Positions 4,006-12,275 of a stretch of 16,512 bases of DNA are shown in pieces. Source of the stretch: Patescibacteria group bacterium (GTDB taxonomy: Bacteria > Patescibacteriota > WWE3 > UBA101185 > UBA10185); assembly GCA_022710505.1 (NCBI GenBank), contig JAKLGS010000011.1, positions 1-16,512 on the forward strand, given 5' to 3'. The notes below the pieces were generated by a model. That model worked only from the letters and a program-made list of their open reading frames with translations, did no database searches and was not told the DNA's origin. Both the position numbers and the translations under genes were made by a program. Within the stretch, counting starts at the first letter, position 1. The number at the start of each line of letters is the position of its first letter.

Positions 4006-6114
4006 ATGAAGATAAAAAATCTTTTTTTTCAAAAAATACTACCCGATAAATGGGACAAATTCCTGTTTTTTTTAATAATTTTCCATATTCTATTATTCTC
4101 AATATTTCACATTTTAAATAAAAACTACCAAACATGGGATAGCGCCGGGCATATAGGTTTAAGCTATCGTATGGCTGAGGAAATGGAGAACTTCGCATCC
4201 GGAATTGAAGGAACGTCTATAAAGTCCATTCTGAGGATTTCAAACTATTACCCTCCTTTTGTTCAAACCATCGGAGCACTTACATCTCTTACATTTGGAT
4301 ACAAATCTACGTTCCTTTTAATAGAAACTCTGATATTTTTCATACTTTCAATAATTTTCACTTACAAACTGACCTTTCTTTTTACAAAAGATAAAAAAAC
4401 CTCTTTTCTGACAGCAACAATTTATTCACTATTTCCTCAAATAGTAGATCAGTCTCATTATTTTCATTTAGATATTCCTCTAACAGCGCTTGTCCTGATA
4501 GCAATATATTATTTGGTTCTATCAGACAACTTTAAAAACCTTTGGAAAACTATTCTTTTTTTCGTATTCTTTTCATTTATTCAACTTACAAAATGGACAG
4601 GTTTTATATTCTTGGTTGTTCCCGTTGTTATAGTCTTATATAAGGCTTTTATCAGTAAAGACACCTCAAGTGATAGTGTAAGTAAAATAAAAATTATTCG
4701 AAACATAATTATCGGCTCGATAGTTTTTTTAATTCTTGTAGTTCCTTGGTATTACGTAAACTGGAATGAGCTAATGGCACAGGTAAAGATATTCTCCGGC
4801 GGAGAATCTGACGATCCTACAAATTTATGGCAAAGCATTCTTTATTATCCTTCTAATGCCATATCCCATCAGATAATGTTTCTCCCTTTCGTTCTCATTT
4901 TTATTTCGGTAATCTACCAGCTAAAAAATGATTGGAAAAAAGGACTTGTTATAGTTTTTAATATTTTAATTCCTTGGTTATTTTTTGTTTTTGTAAGTAA
5001 CAAAAATTTAAGATACACACTTCCGCTGACCCCGTTATTTGCATATTTAATTGCAGACGTTTTGTTACTTTTAGAAAACCACAAGGGTTTTAAATTAAAA
5101 TGGTTAAAAGGATTTACTGTGATTTACCTTTTTGTTGCTTCTGTATTTTTATCTTTCTTTAGTTTAGAAGCTCAAAACCCCTTGTTTAAACCGATTAGCA
5201 TATTTTTTACCGGCCCGAGGTACAAAGCTTGGTATTATTACGGTACTTCTTTTTATTCCTATAAACCCTACAAATATCCTGTCGACGAAGTTTTAACCTT
5301 TATTCACAATGATGCCGGTGAGAAAGAAAAAGCTCTGGGGGTTGCCGTTATTGTTGATTCAGAACAGATGTCTGCGTCCATGTTAGAGATGGTAAGAATA
5401 GAGCTGGGTTATAAAAATATGTATATGCCGGTTCCTTATTTTCAGTTCGAATTATTTGATTCTGTGGATAGAATCGAAGCCTTTTTCAACGAAACAAATA
5501 CCGATTATGTAATAACATCTTCGTACTTGGGTCCGGAGGGTTTGAGAAATTACTCTGTTTTAAAACAAGTTAATGAATATTTACAGCAAGGCAACAGCAT
5601 GTTTGAAAAAATTAAGGACTTTGAAATATATAAAGATTCCGATAATTCTGTTTTTATTAAAAAACCTGACGAAATTGTCTCTGTTTATAGAAGAAAATCG
5701 TCTTCAATGAAGAAAGAAGAATCGACTGAAGGTTGCAAAGTCGGAGCAGGAATAGATGACGGAATTGAAACAATAAAATTATCACCAAACCACACCTACG
5801 TTTTCTTTACCGGACATTTTGCAATTCAAGATAAGATTTGGAGGGATTACGAAAAGGGTGTTATGTATGTTGTACAGATAGAAAACACCGTACATGAAAG
5901 TTCTTTAGATGTTCACAATTTACCAAAATCCGGATCTTCTTATTGCAGTATTTTAGGCTTAAATCAAGATTTCTCAAAAGATATAGAGGAAATATTGACC
6001 GGAGAGGACAAGTGCGGTAAGGGTGTGAGGTGTCACAAGGTTGTCTTGGTAAAATGGTCGGTAGGGGAAGATAGCGTCGATTTAAAGGAATATACTTCCG
6101 ATTCTATCAATTAA
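4006..6114 (+). CDS. GT-C membrane glycosyltransferase, GT39/PMT-like
   Basis: The 702-residue protein has many hydrophobic segments in its first about 380 residues, the first at about 18-38. The first outer loop carries NYQTWDSAGHIGLSYRMAEE and then YYPPFVQ. An acidic residue placed there is typical of the catalytic loop of lipid-phosphate-sugar dependent GT-C enzymes. A second PMT-like segment is FPQIVDQSHYFHLDIPLTAL. The part after about residue 400 is a large soluble domain ending without a membrane segment. By family it would transfer a sugar from a polyprenyl-phosphate donor to protein or glycan on the outer face of the membrane; donor and acceptor cannot be told. No SD precedes the ATG. 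A TATTAT 7 bases upstream suggests a leaderless start, though no clear -35 is seen. Neighbours also encode exported proteins. Confidence 0.8.
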   Translation: MKIKNLFFQKILPDKWDKFLFFLIIFHILLFSIFHILNKNYQTWDSAGHIGLSYRMAEEMENFASGIEGTSIKSILRISNYYPPFVQTIGALTSLTFGYKSTFLLIETLIFFILSIIFTYKLTFLFTKDKKTSFLTATIYSLFPQIVDQSHYFHLDIPLTALVLIAIYYLVLSDNFKNLWKTILFFVFFSFIQLTKWTGFIFLVVPVVIVLYKAFISKDTSSDSVSKIKIIRNIIIGSIVFLILVVPWYYVNWNELMAQVKIFSGGESDDPTNLWQSILYYPSNAISHQIMFLPFVLIFISVIYQLKNDWKKGLVIVFNILIPWLFFVFVSNKNLRYTLPLTPLFAYLIADVLLLLENHKGFKLKWLKGFTVIYLFVASVFLSFFSLEAQNPLFKPISIFFTGPRYKAWYYYGTSFYSYKPYKYPVDEVLTFIHNDAGEKEKALGVAVIVDSEQMSASMLEMVRIELGYKNMYMPVPYFQFELFDSVDRIEAFFNETNTDYVITSSYLGPEGLRNYSVLKQVNEYLQQGNSMFEKIKDFEIYKDSDNSVFIKKPDEIVSVYRRKSSSMKKEESTEGCKVGAGIDDGIETIKLSPNHTYVFFTGHFAIQDKIWRDYEKGVMYVVQIENTVHESSLDVHNLPKSGSSYCSILGLNQDFSKDIEEILTGEDKCGKGVRCHKVVLVKWSVGEDSVDLKEYTSDSIN

Positions 6115-6174
6115 CTTAATTGTTGCATTTTTCCTATATTGTCGTATTTATTCGTGCACATTATTGACCTATAG

Positions 6175-6203
6175 TTGATTTTAAAGTAGTTTGGAAGTAT
6201 AAT
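6175..6203 (+). promoter_or_regulatory. Sigma70-type promoter for the secreted protein gene
   Basis: TTGATT (6175-6180), a 17-base spacer and a perfect TATAAT (6198-6203) place the start of transcription near 6210, about 40 bases before the ATG at 6251. This gives the small secreted-protein gene its own transcript, closed by the terminator at 6737. Confidence 0.78.
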
Positions 6204-6250
6204 TCCATTTAGATCTATTGAAAAATACAAAAAGAAGATAGGAGAAAGAA

Positions 6251-6730
6251 ATGAAAAAGAAATTTGTCTTAGTAGTTTTTCTTTTGGTAGTAGTTTCTGT
6301 TCCGGGAGTAGCTAGTGTCTTTGCGGGTAGCTATTACCCCTATGTAGAGAATGACTGCGACCATCGAGTTTGGGTAGATTTTCCGGGACCGTCGGGTCAG
6401 TACAGCGTCTGGATGACTTCGGATCCTGCCATCTTAGTTACGGAAAATACTTCCCATGTCTTGGAGAACAAGTCTTTCATCGTTTCTAAGACAAAGTTTG
6501 CTCTTTCAGGTGTTCCGATTTTTAACACCTGGAGTTGTTATTACTCAGGATTATTTTACCCTCCTCAGGGTAGGGTAGACGAAATTTTGAGTGATTATGA
6601 AGAGCCGTTTGACTGCGTTTTCGTTCATTCAGACGGAGCTCTCACCACCTTTCAACCGACAGAAGGCACTTGCGATATAAGGTTCTATCCCGAACCTGAA
6701 GTTACTTACCTACCTTTGGTAATGAAGTAA
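6251..6730 (+). CDS. Small secreted protein with four cysteines, unknown function
   Basis: This 159-residue protein starts with a classical signal peptide: KKK, a hydrophobic core FVLVVFLLVVVSVPGVAS, and a probable cut after VFA-G near residue 25. The mature part of about 134 residues has four cysteines (DCDHR, SCYYS, DCVF, TCDIR), which could form two disulfides outside the cell, and is rich in aromatic residues. It ends in PEPEVTYLPLVMK. A short hydrophobic 'YLPL' plus basic ending of this kind is something I recall from secreted proteins of Chloroflexi and similar phyla, but its role is not established. GGAGAAAG (6241-6248) precedes the ATG. The gene is monocistronic between its own promoter and terminator. 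No known domain is recognised. Confidence 0.8.
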   Translation: MKKKFVLVVFLLVVVSVPGVASVFAGSYYPYVENDCDHRVWVDFPGPSGQYSVWMTSDPAILVTENTSHVLENKSFIVSKTKFALSGVPIFNTWSCYYSGLFYPPQGRVDEILSDYEEPFDCVFVHSDGALTTFQPTEGTCDIRFYPEPEVTYLPLVMK

Positions 6731-6736
6731 CGTGCA

Positions 6737-6777
6737 CCCGGCAATGTTTTTTAAAGACAAAGCCGGGAATTTTTTTA
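6737..6777 (+). terminator. Rho-independent terminator after the secreted protein gene
   Basis: CCCGGC (6737-6742) pairs with GCCGGG (6762-6767), followed by AATTTTTTTATTC. It lies 7 bases past the stop codon. Confidence 0.85.
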
Positions 6778-6788
6778 TTCTTTTTTCA

Positions 6789-6817
6789 TTGCCAATAATC
6801 AACTTAAAACTTATACT
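6789..6817 (+). promoter_or_regulatory. Promoter of a leaderless membrane-protein gene
   Basis: TTGCCA (6789-6794), a 17-base spacer and TATACT (6812-6817) are followed by 6 bases and then the GTG start codon at 6824. The predicted transcription start therefore coincides with the start codon, and no SD is present. Confidence 0.72.
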
Positions 6818-6823
6818 TAAAAC

Positions 6824-9800
6824 GTGCTGAAGAAAATTTTACGAGTGAAAGTATCGTCAGTCATATTTCCAATCATTTTGGTTTTTATATCCCTGTTTAT
6901 TTGTTATAAAAACTACACACCGGGGACATATTTAACCGGCTGGGACACACTCCATCCTGAATTTGATTATGGTATATATTGGAAAAGAATAATTTCCGGA
7001 GCATGGCAATCCCATCAAGGTTTAGGTTCTCCCGCTTCGCAGGCGCATGCCTCAGAAATTCCAAGAGTTTTGATTATTTGGTTATTAGATGTATTTTTTG
7101 CCAAAAACACTATTAGGTACCTTTTTGCTTTTTTAATGCTGATTTTAGGACCTCTCGGCGTTTATTTTTTCCTAAAAAGAATTATTTTTAAAAATGTTAA
7201 CGATGCTGCTTCTAATATCGGATCTTTTCTGGGTGGTCTTTTTTATCTTTTAAATTTAGGCACCTTACAACACTTTAATGTCCCTCTTGAGATGTTTTTA
7301 GTACAGTATGCTTTTTTGGGATGGGCATTTATGTTTTTAACCCGTTTTTACCAAAGCGGAAACAGGAAAGATTTGATTTGGTTTTCTGTTATTACCTTTT
7401 TAGGGGCACCTCAAGCTCATACCCCCACACTGTTTTACGTTTACGTAATGTTTTTGTTTATTTATCTTTTCATAATGATTCTCCCAGATTTGTTGGCTAA
7501 TAAAGAGAATAGAATCACTAAGAAAAATTCACTGAAAAGGGGACTGCTGATATTTGGTTTAACTTTATTAATAAATTCATTTTGGTTATTTCCTAATTTG
7601 TACTACGGAGTTGTCAAGGGCGGGGAAGTACCGCTTTCAAAAATTCATCATCTATTTTCAGAAGAGGCTTTTTTAGTCAACAAAAAATACGGGAATATAA
7701 AAGATATTTCCATTCTTAAAAACTTTCTTTTCGATTGGGGAGTCTACACAAACGATGATTCGTACGGAAGTTTATTGAAGCCTTGGATTGTGCACTTAAA
7801 AGCACCCTTAGTTTCGGTAATAGGTTATTTTGTAGCGGGCTTGATTTTTTTCGGAGCTGTTTTTTCAATAATAAAAAGAAAAAAAGAATTATTTCCGTGG
7901 ATTATTATTGGATTTGTAAGTATATTTTTTATTTTAAACGTAAATCCTCCTTTTGGATTTTTATTTGTATTTTTTCAGGAAAATATACCGTTATTTAAAG
8001 AGTTGTTTAGATTTCCATTTACTAAGTTTTCAATATTTTTAATTTACGTATATGCGTTGTTCCTTGGTTATGCTTCCTCTTTAATTATCAAATTTCTCGG
8101 CCGTTTTTTTAAGAAATTGTCAGGTGCGCTTGTTTTCATCGTAATTTCTTTTTGCATTATTTATTTCTCCCTTCCTGCTTTTGAGGGTAATTTAATTAAT
8201 CCGGCAATGAGAGTAAAAATACCTGACAGGTATTTTGAAATGTTTGAATATTTCGATAAGGATGATAGATACGGTAGGGTTTTACATCTTCCGATGCATT
8301 CTTTTTGGGGATGGGTTACGTATTCCTGGGACGGTCGTGTGGGTTATCAGGGTGCGGGTTTTCTGTGGTTTGGTATTAAACAGCCCTTGATAGACAGAGA
8401 ATTTGACCGTTGGAACATAGCTAATGAACAGCCATATAGGGAAATTTCAACAGCAATATATTCTCAGGATGAAAAGTTACTTGAAGAGTATTTGGAAAAA
8501 TACAAGGTAAGGTGGCTGCTCCTTGATAAAAGTGTTTTAGCCCCCGGTATGGATAAAAAAGTGTTGTTTCACAATGAAATAGAAGAAATGCTTTCGAAAA
8601 TGAATTCCATATCTTTGGCTAGGGATTTCGGAGACGGTTTGAAAGTATATGAGTATCATCCCGGAGGAGTTTTTGAAATGAAAGAATCCACCCAGGATAC
8701 ACACTATGTGTCAGGTAATTCTTTGTTTAAAGAATATTATGACCCAATCTATATGGAGTACGGCGATTATATTTCCGGAGACAGTCCCTCCCACCAATTC
8801 GTCGGTTTCAATTCGGTAAATGAAAATATCGATTCAAATTTAATATATTCGGATGAAAAAGCGGTTCATTTCAAGTTACCCTACGGAGATAATATTATAG
8901 ACAGTTCGGGCTCACTGTCTTTATCTTTGTTTTTAAAAAAGTACCCTGATAACAACACTTACATTGAAATAAAATTTAACGATATAGTTTTAAATAAAGT
9001 ACCTTTAACGATTGAAGACGGGGTAGAGTATTTTATAAAATTTAACGAAGATTATTATAGTATTAACAACCTAAATACTTCCGGATACATCGGAAATTCG
9101 ATAGTTTCTTTGAATGATTTGTCACAAATTATAGTTTATAAAAAGGGCGAGGAAGTAAAGATTGATAATATTTTGTACTCAAATCTGGAAAACTGCGATG
9201 TTTCCGGTTATGGTTCTTATGCGTCTTATTCCTTATCAAGATTAGAATCAGGTTTTAAGATTTCCGGAAAAAACACAATTGCTTGTGTTACGTCTCCCAT
9301 CTCGAAATTTATAAAAAGTGGTTACAGAGGTCCGGTTTTAACAACATTTACGACGGATAGGAAGCTGAACTACCAGGATTTTTGCATGCTGGACAATAAA
9401 TCAGGTCTTTGCGTTAACAAATTAGTGGGCAATAAATATTTTGTTTCGGAATTATCAAAAAATATTGATGATTATGACTTGCGATTTTTTGCAGACGCGA
9501 GAAACAAAGAGTCAGAGCAGAGTAGACAATACGCTGACGTAAGCGTATTTATGATGAACGAATTGGCTAAGGGTTCGATAAGTTACGATAATGTAAATAT
9601 TAATGTAAAAGGATACTTGTCCTTTGATAAAAAAGATTATTTAACGGTGGAGCCCTCAGAAATAGAGGGCAACAGAAAAGTTTGTCAGTTGGGACATAAT
9701 TTAGAAGATTCTAATTTTGTGAATACAGGAAGCGGGGTTCTTTTTAATTCAACAGAGGGTTCTTTATGTGATTCTTACGCTCTTCCTTTGGCATCTCATA

Positions 9801-10387
9801 AAAACGGGTATGTTCTTGAGGTAAGGGCGGCTTATATAAGCGGGGTGCCGCTAAGAATTTGTCTGACGAATGAGTATTCCAAACGTTGCGATATTGAAGT
9901 GTCACTGCCTAAAAATACTGATGTCGGAACATACTTTTATCTAATCCCGCCGTACGGAGACGGTGTCGGATACACGATAAACGTATCAAATTATGTTTTT
10001 GGCGATACAATGAGTAAAAATGAGTTGAAGTATTTAAGTTTAATACCTATTCCGTACAAATATTTAAAAAGTATAACTGTGTCAAAGCCTGAATTTAATC
10101 CTTTCAATCTATACATTTTGAATGAAGCTTATGATCCCGGTTGGGTGGCGTTGTGTGGGGTAGGTAAGTGTGATGCTGAGCATGTCAAAGTAAATAATTG
10201 GGCTAATGGGTGGGTGTTTGAGAAGAGTGTTCCGAATCACGTAAAAGTAATATTTTGGCCGCAGTACCTTGAGTATTTAGGATTTATATTGTTAGTCTTT
10301 TCATTTGTTATTTCTTTTAGATACAAGGAAAAACCCTTATCAGAAACACCGTCGGACACCCCGTCGGACACCCCAAAAACTGTATAA
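6824..10387 (+). CDS. Very large multi-pass membrane protein, probable GT-C/YfhO-like glycosyltransferase
   Basis: This 1187-residue protein starts at GTG. The first about 455 residues contain roughly eleven hydrophobic segments, the first at about 11-29, followed by the outer-loop motif TYLTGWDTLHPEFDYG. A long soluble region (about 460-1145) follows, with paired cysteines, and a single C-terminal membrane segment (YLEYLGFILLVFSFVISF) ends in a short cytoplasmic tail. The line ILNEAYDPGWVAL just before the last segment recalls the 'YxPGW' region of YfhO-type membrane proteins. By analogy it would build or transfer surface glycans using lipid-linked sugars; the substrate is unknown. The tail carries a duplicated 12-base unit (10349-10372) that encodes repeated SDTP. 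The gene follows a terminator and has its own promoter, so it is transcribed separately. Confidence 0.75.
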   Translation: MLKKILRVKVSSVIFPIILVFISLFICYKNYTPGTYLTGWDTLHPEFDYGIYWKRIISGAWQSHQGLGSPASQAHASEIPRVLIIWLLDVFFAKNTIRYLFAFLMLILGPLGVYFFLKRIIFKNVNDAASNIGSFLGGLFYLLNLGTLQHFNVPLEMFLVQYAFLGWAFMFLTRFYQSGNRKDLIWFSVITFLGAPQAHTPTLFYVYVMFLFIYLFIMILPDLLANKENRITKKNSLKRGLLIFGLTLLINSFWLFPNLYYGVVKGGEVPLSKIHHLFSEEAFLVNKKYGNIKDISILKNFLFDWGVYTNDDSYGSLLKPWIVHLKAPLVSVIGYFVAGLIFFGAVFSIIKRKKELFPWIIIGFVSIFFILNVNPPFGFLFVFFQENIPLFKELFRFPFTKFSIFLIYVYALFLGYASSLIIKFLGRFFKKLSGALVFIVISFCIIYFSLPAFEGNLINPAMRVKIPDRYFEMFEYFDKDDRYGRVLHLPMHSFWGWVTYSWDGRVGYQGAGFLWFGIKQPLIDREFDRWNIANEQPYREISTAIYSQDEKLLEEYLEKYKVRWLLLDKSVLAPGMDKKVLFHNEIEEMLSKMNSISLARDFGDGLKVYEYHPGGVFEMKESTQDTHYVSGNSLFKEYYDPIYMEYGDYISGDSPSHQFVGFNSVNENIDSNLIYSDEKAVHFKLPYGDNIIDSSGSLSLSLFLKKYPDNNTYIEIKFNDIVLNKVPLTIEDGVEYFIKFNEDYYSINNLNTSGYIGNSIVSLNDLSQIIVYKKGEEVKIDNILYSNLENCDVSGYGSYASYSLSRLESGFKISGKNTIACVTSPISKFIKSGYRGPVLTTFTTDRKLNYQDFCMLDNKSGLCVNKLVGNKYFVSELSKNIDDYDLRFFADARNKESEQSRQYADVSVFMMNELAKGSISYDNVNINVKGYLSFDKKDYLTVEPSEIEGNRKVCQLGHNLEDSNFVNTGSGVLFNSTEGSLCDSYALPLASHKNGYVLEVRAAYISGVPLRICLTNEYSKRCDIEVSLPKNTDVGTYFYLIPPYGDGVGYTINVSNYVFGDTMSKNELKYLSLIPIPYKYLKSITVSKPEFNPFNLYILNEAYDPGWVALCGVGKCDAEHVKVNNWANGWVFEKSVPNHVKVIFWPQYLEYLGFILLVFSFVISFRYKEKPLSETPSDTPSDTPKTV

Positions 10388-10397
10388 TCCCATAGTG

Positions 10398-10426
10398 TTG
10401 ACAAACTTAATAAAAAAGGTTATAAT
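10398..10426 (+). promoter_or_regulatory. Consensus sigma70 promoter (copy 2 of a duplicated promoter)
   Basis: TTGACA (10398-10403), exactly 17 bases and TATAAT (10421-10426) form a perfect consensus promoter. ATAGTGTTGACAAA upstream is identical to 2502-2515, and the bases after the -10 (ATTCTCTCACTA versus ATTCTTTCATTA) also agree. It starts 11 bases after the previous stop codon and gives a leader of about 130 bases before the ATG at 10563. Confidence 0.9.
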
Positions 10427-10562
10427 TCTCTCACTAAGTTTGGTAAAGGCCAAATTTATAGTTTTTCTTTTAGAGTACTAAGTTCCCTGCCATACTGCTA
10501 AATAACATAATATTTCGTGTTGTATATGTTGTGTTTTTTTTGTCAGTAGGTAATAAAACAAA

Positions 10563-11165
10563 ATGAAAAAAAATAAAATTAAATTAATAGGTTCGTTAAT
10601 AACCTTGGGTCTTTTTGTGTTCTTATCTACTGGAACCGTTTATGCCGGTCAGTATGGAGAAGAGGAATACAACTTAAGGTTTAAAATCACCAAGGAGGTA
10701 AGAATCCAAGGTGACACAGAATGGAAAGATAAAGTTACTGATGTGAGAGAAGGAGAGGTAGTTGAGTTTAGAATCAAAGTAAGAAATAAAAGCGACGATC
10801 CCGCTGATGCTACGGATGATATGAAGATGGAAGATTTCTTACCCGAAGAGATGTACAAGGTTGGGGGAAACGGTTTAACTGAAGAGTGGGATAATTTCGA
10901 TCCTAAAGATGAAAAAGTATTCATCATACAAGCTAAAGTAGGTTCTGATGAATATGACAGTGACGTAAGATTTGAGAAGTGTGTAGTTAACAAAGCAGAA
11001 TTAAGATGGGACGGCGAGTTCCAAGGTTCGGATACTGCAACAGTTTGTTACGGTAATATTGAGCCTACCGAACTTCCTAAGACCGGAGCTTTCTCAACAA
11101 TGGGGTTGTCCGGATTGGTACTTTTAGTGTCAGGTTTAGTATCTAAAAAGTACTTGAAAAAATAA
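10563..11165 (+). CDS. Sortase-anchored LPKTG surface protein
   Basis: The 200-residue preprotein begins with a signal peptide (KKNKIKLIG, hydrophobic LITLGLFVFLSTGTV, cut near YAG-QYG at about residue 29). The mature part of about 140 residues resembles an Ig-like/DUF11-style beta domain (TDVREGEVVEFRIKVRNKSD, a pattern of such domains) with two cysteines. Near residue 171 comes LPKTG, then a hydrophobic helix (MGLSGLVLLVSGLVS) and the basic tail KKYLKK: a complete cell-wall sorting signal. The sortase gene follows 141 bases downstream and is the obvious processing enzyme. The perfect promoter at 10398 predicts high expression. The SD is weak; only AGTAGGTAA lies some 10 bases upstream of the ATG. 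The protein's binding partner or role is unknown. Confidence 0.88.
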   Translation: MKKNKIKLIGSLITLGLFVFLSTGTVYAGQYGEEEYNLRFKITKEVRIQGDTEWKDKVTDVREGEVVEFRIKVRNKSDDPADATDDMKMEDFLPEEMYKVGGNGLTEEWDNFDPKDEKVFIIQAKVGSDEYDSDVRFEKCVVNKAELRWDGEFQGSDTATVCYGNIEPTELPKTGAFSTMGLSGLVLLVSGLVSKKYLKK

Positions 11166-11234
11166 CTTGAAAATTAAGTATGAGATTTAATATCCCGTTC
11201 GTTAGTTCGGAGTATTATTTGCCTTGCCGCTTTT

Positions 11235-11304
11235 GGGCGGAGGGCAGAATGGTTGGGTTTGGCTTGTCCTTACGCGACCATTCTGTCTCCCGCCCAATTG
11301 TTTT
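11235..11304 (+). terminator. Large hairpin/attenuator between surface protein and sortase
   Basis: GGGCGGAGGGCAGAATGGT (11235-11253) is nearly the exact complement of ACCATTCTGTCTCCCGCCC (11277-11295). Its 23-base loop is followed by AATTGTTTTAT. This would terminate most transcripts of the surface protein and lower sortase expression. A competing small hairpin, CCGC/GCGG (11227-11240), could use the first arm instead, which is the layout of an attenuator. Confidence 0.75.
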
Positions 11305-11306
11305 AT

Positions 11307-11996
11307 ATGTTAGAAATAGATAGATCAGCTCATTTTAAAAATTTACTTATATTGACCGTATTTTTGGTTGTTGTGTTGTTTATTTTGTACTTTACTCCCA
11401 CACCAAAATTATTAAATATTTTTTCATATCCTTCTTTACTATTTGAAAAATTTTTTAAAAAAAACAATGAAAATAGTCAAATAACTCAGGAGGTGTTGTC
11501 AGCACAAGAAGTTTCCGTGTTTTCCGAAATATCTAAACCTGTTTACGGAGTACCAAAAAAAGTTAGTATAGAGTCTCTTGGGATTTCTGCTAATGTAATA
11601 CCGGTGGGAGTAGATGCATCGGGCCGTTTAGAAACTCCTAAAAAATGGGATGAGGTAGGTTGGTATTCCAAAGGTTCCAAACCTTCCGAAAAGGGGAATT
11701 TATTATTGAACGCACACTATGATGATAATTATGGTAATCCTGCGGTATTTTGGAAGTTGAAAAATATAAAAGTAGGTGATAAAGTATCCGTACTTGACAG
11801 CTACGGAAGGGTCTATGACTATAAGGTAACAAATATTTTTTACATTGGTATTGACGACTCGGACAGAACCAGAGTTTTTGAACCTTACAAAGAAGACACA
11901 GCTGTGATGACAATGATAACTTGCGGAGGAGTGTGGTCTGGTACAGCCGGTACTTATGATAAAAGGCTGGTGGTAAATGCAGAACTTATTCAGTAA
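11307..11996 (+). CDS. Sortase, class not certain (E/F-like)
   Basis: The protein has 229 residues from the ATG at 11307. An in-frame TTG at 11253 lies inside the hairpin and gives an unlikely start, and no SD is visible for either. An N-terminal membrane anchor at about 12-31 (NLLILTVFLVVVLFILYF) is followed by a linker and the sortase fold from about residue 80. The catalytic triad is visible: His137 in NLLLNAHYDD, Cys206 in TMITCGG, and Arg220 in YDKRLVV. The missing Gly before His and the short barrel resemble class E/F enzymes more than class A. It would cleave LPKTG between T and G in the protein encoded just upstream and attach it to a wall or pilin-like acceptor. The hairpin between the two genes probably sets their expression ratio. 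Confidence 0.9.
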   Translation: MLEIDRSAHFKNLLILTVFLVVVLFILYFTPTPKLLNIFSYPSLLFEKFFKKNNENSQITQEVLSAQEVSVFSEISKPVYGVPKKVSIESLGISANVIPVGVDASGRLETPKKWDEVGWYSKGSKPSEKGNLLLNAHYDDNYGNPAVFWKLKNIKVGDKVSVLDSYGRVYDYKVTNIFYIGIDDSDRTRVFEPYKEDTAVMTMITCGGVWSGTAGTYDKRLVVNAELIQ

Positions 11997-12275
11997 TAGT
12001 TTCCTGCCAAACGAGAATATAAATATCTCGTTTAACTTGGAAACCGGTGAATGAGTCTTGAAGTTGGGAGGTAGCTCGGGGCAGTGGCTATCTCCCATCT
12101 TTAGGAAAAACTTGATGAATTTCAATTTTTAGTTTATTATTCTATTTACAAGGTTAGGTACTTCCAAGTTCATTTGCAAAAAGAAACCTTCCAAAAAATA
12201 TGAAAAATTCTCACGTTTTCAAAGTATAAACTTATGACGTTAAGGTTTTGCTGCCTGTGACGTTAAATTAAAAAT
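11997..12275 (+). promoter_or_regulatory. Structured leader region upstream of rho
   Basis: No ORF is supported here. GTTTCC (11999-12004) with GGAAAC (12039-12044) encloses AAACGAGA/TCTCGTTT (12009-12033). GGGAGGTAGC (12066-12075) pairs with GCTATCTCCC (12087-12096), with one G-U pair and AAG/CTT outside; no T-run follows, so it is not a standard terminator. TGACGTTAA occurs twice (12235-12243, 12258-12266). TTAAAT (12263-12268) 7 bases before the rho ATG could be a weak leaderless -10. Rho genes are often controlled through their leaders. Confidence 0.45.

Noticed and set aside
11253..11306. Upstream TTG start for the sortase
   Set aside because: It adds 18 residues encoded by the terminator hairpin; the ATG at 11307 begins just before the membrane anchor.
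10649..12125. Minus-strand ORFs of 114 and 140 codons
   Set aside because: Shadows of the LPKTG and sortase genes, low-complexity Ser/Leu or Ile/His products without start signals.
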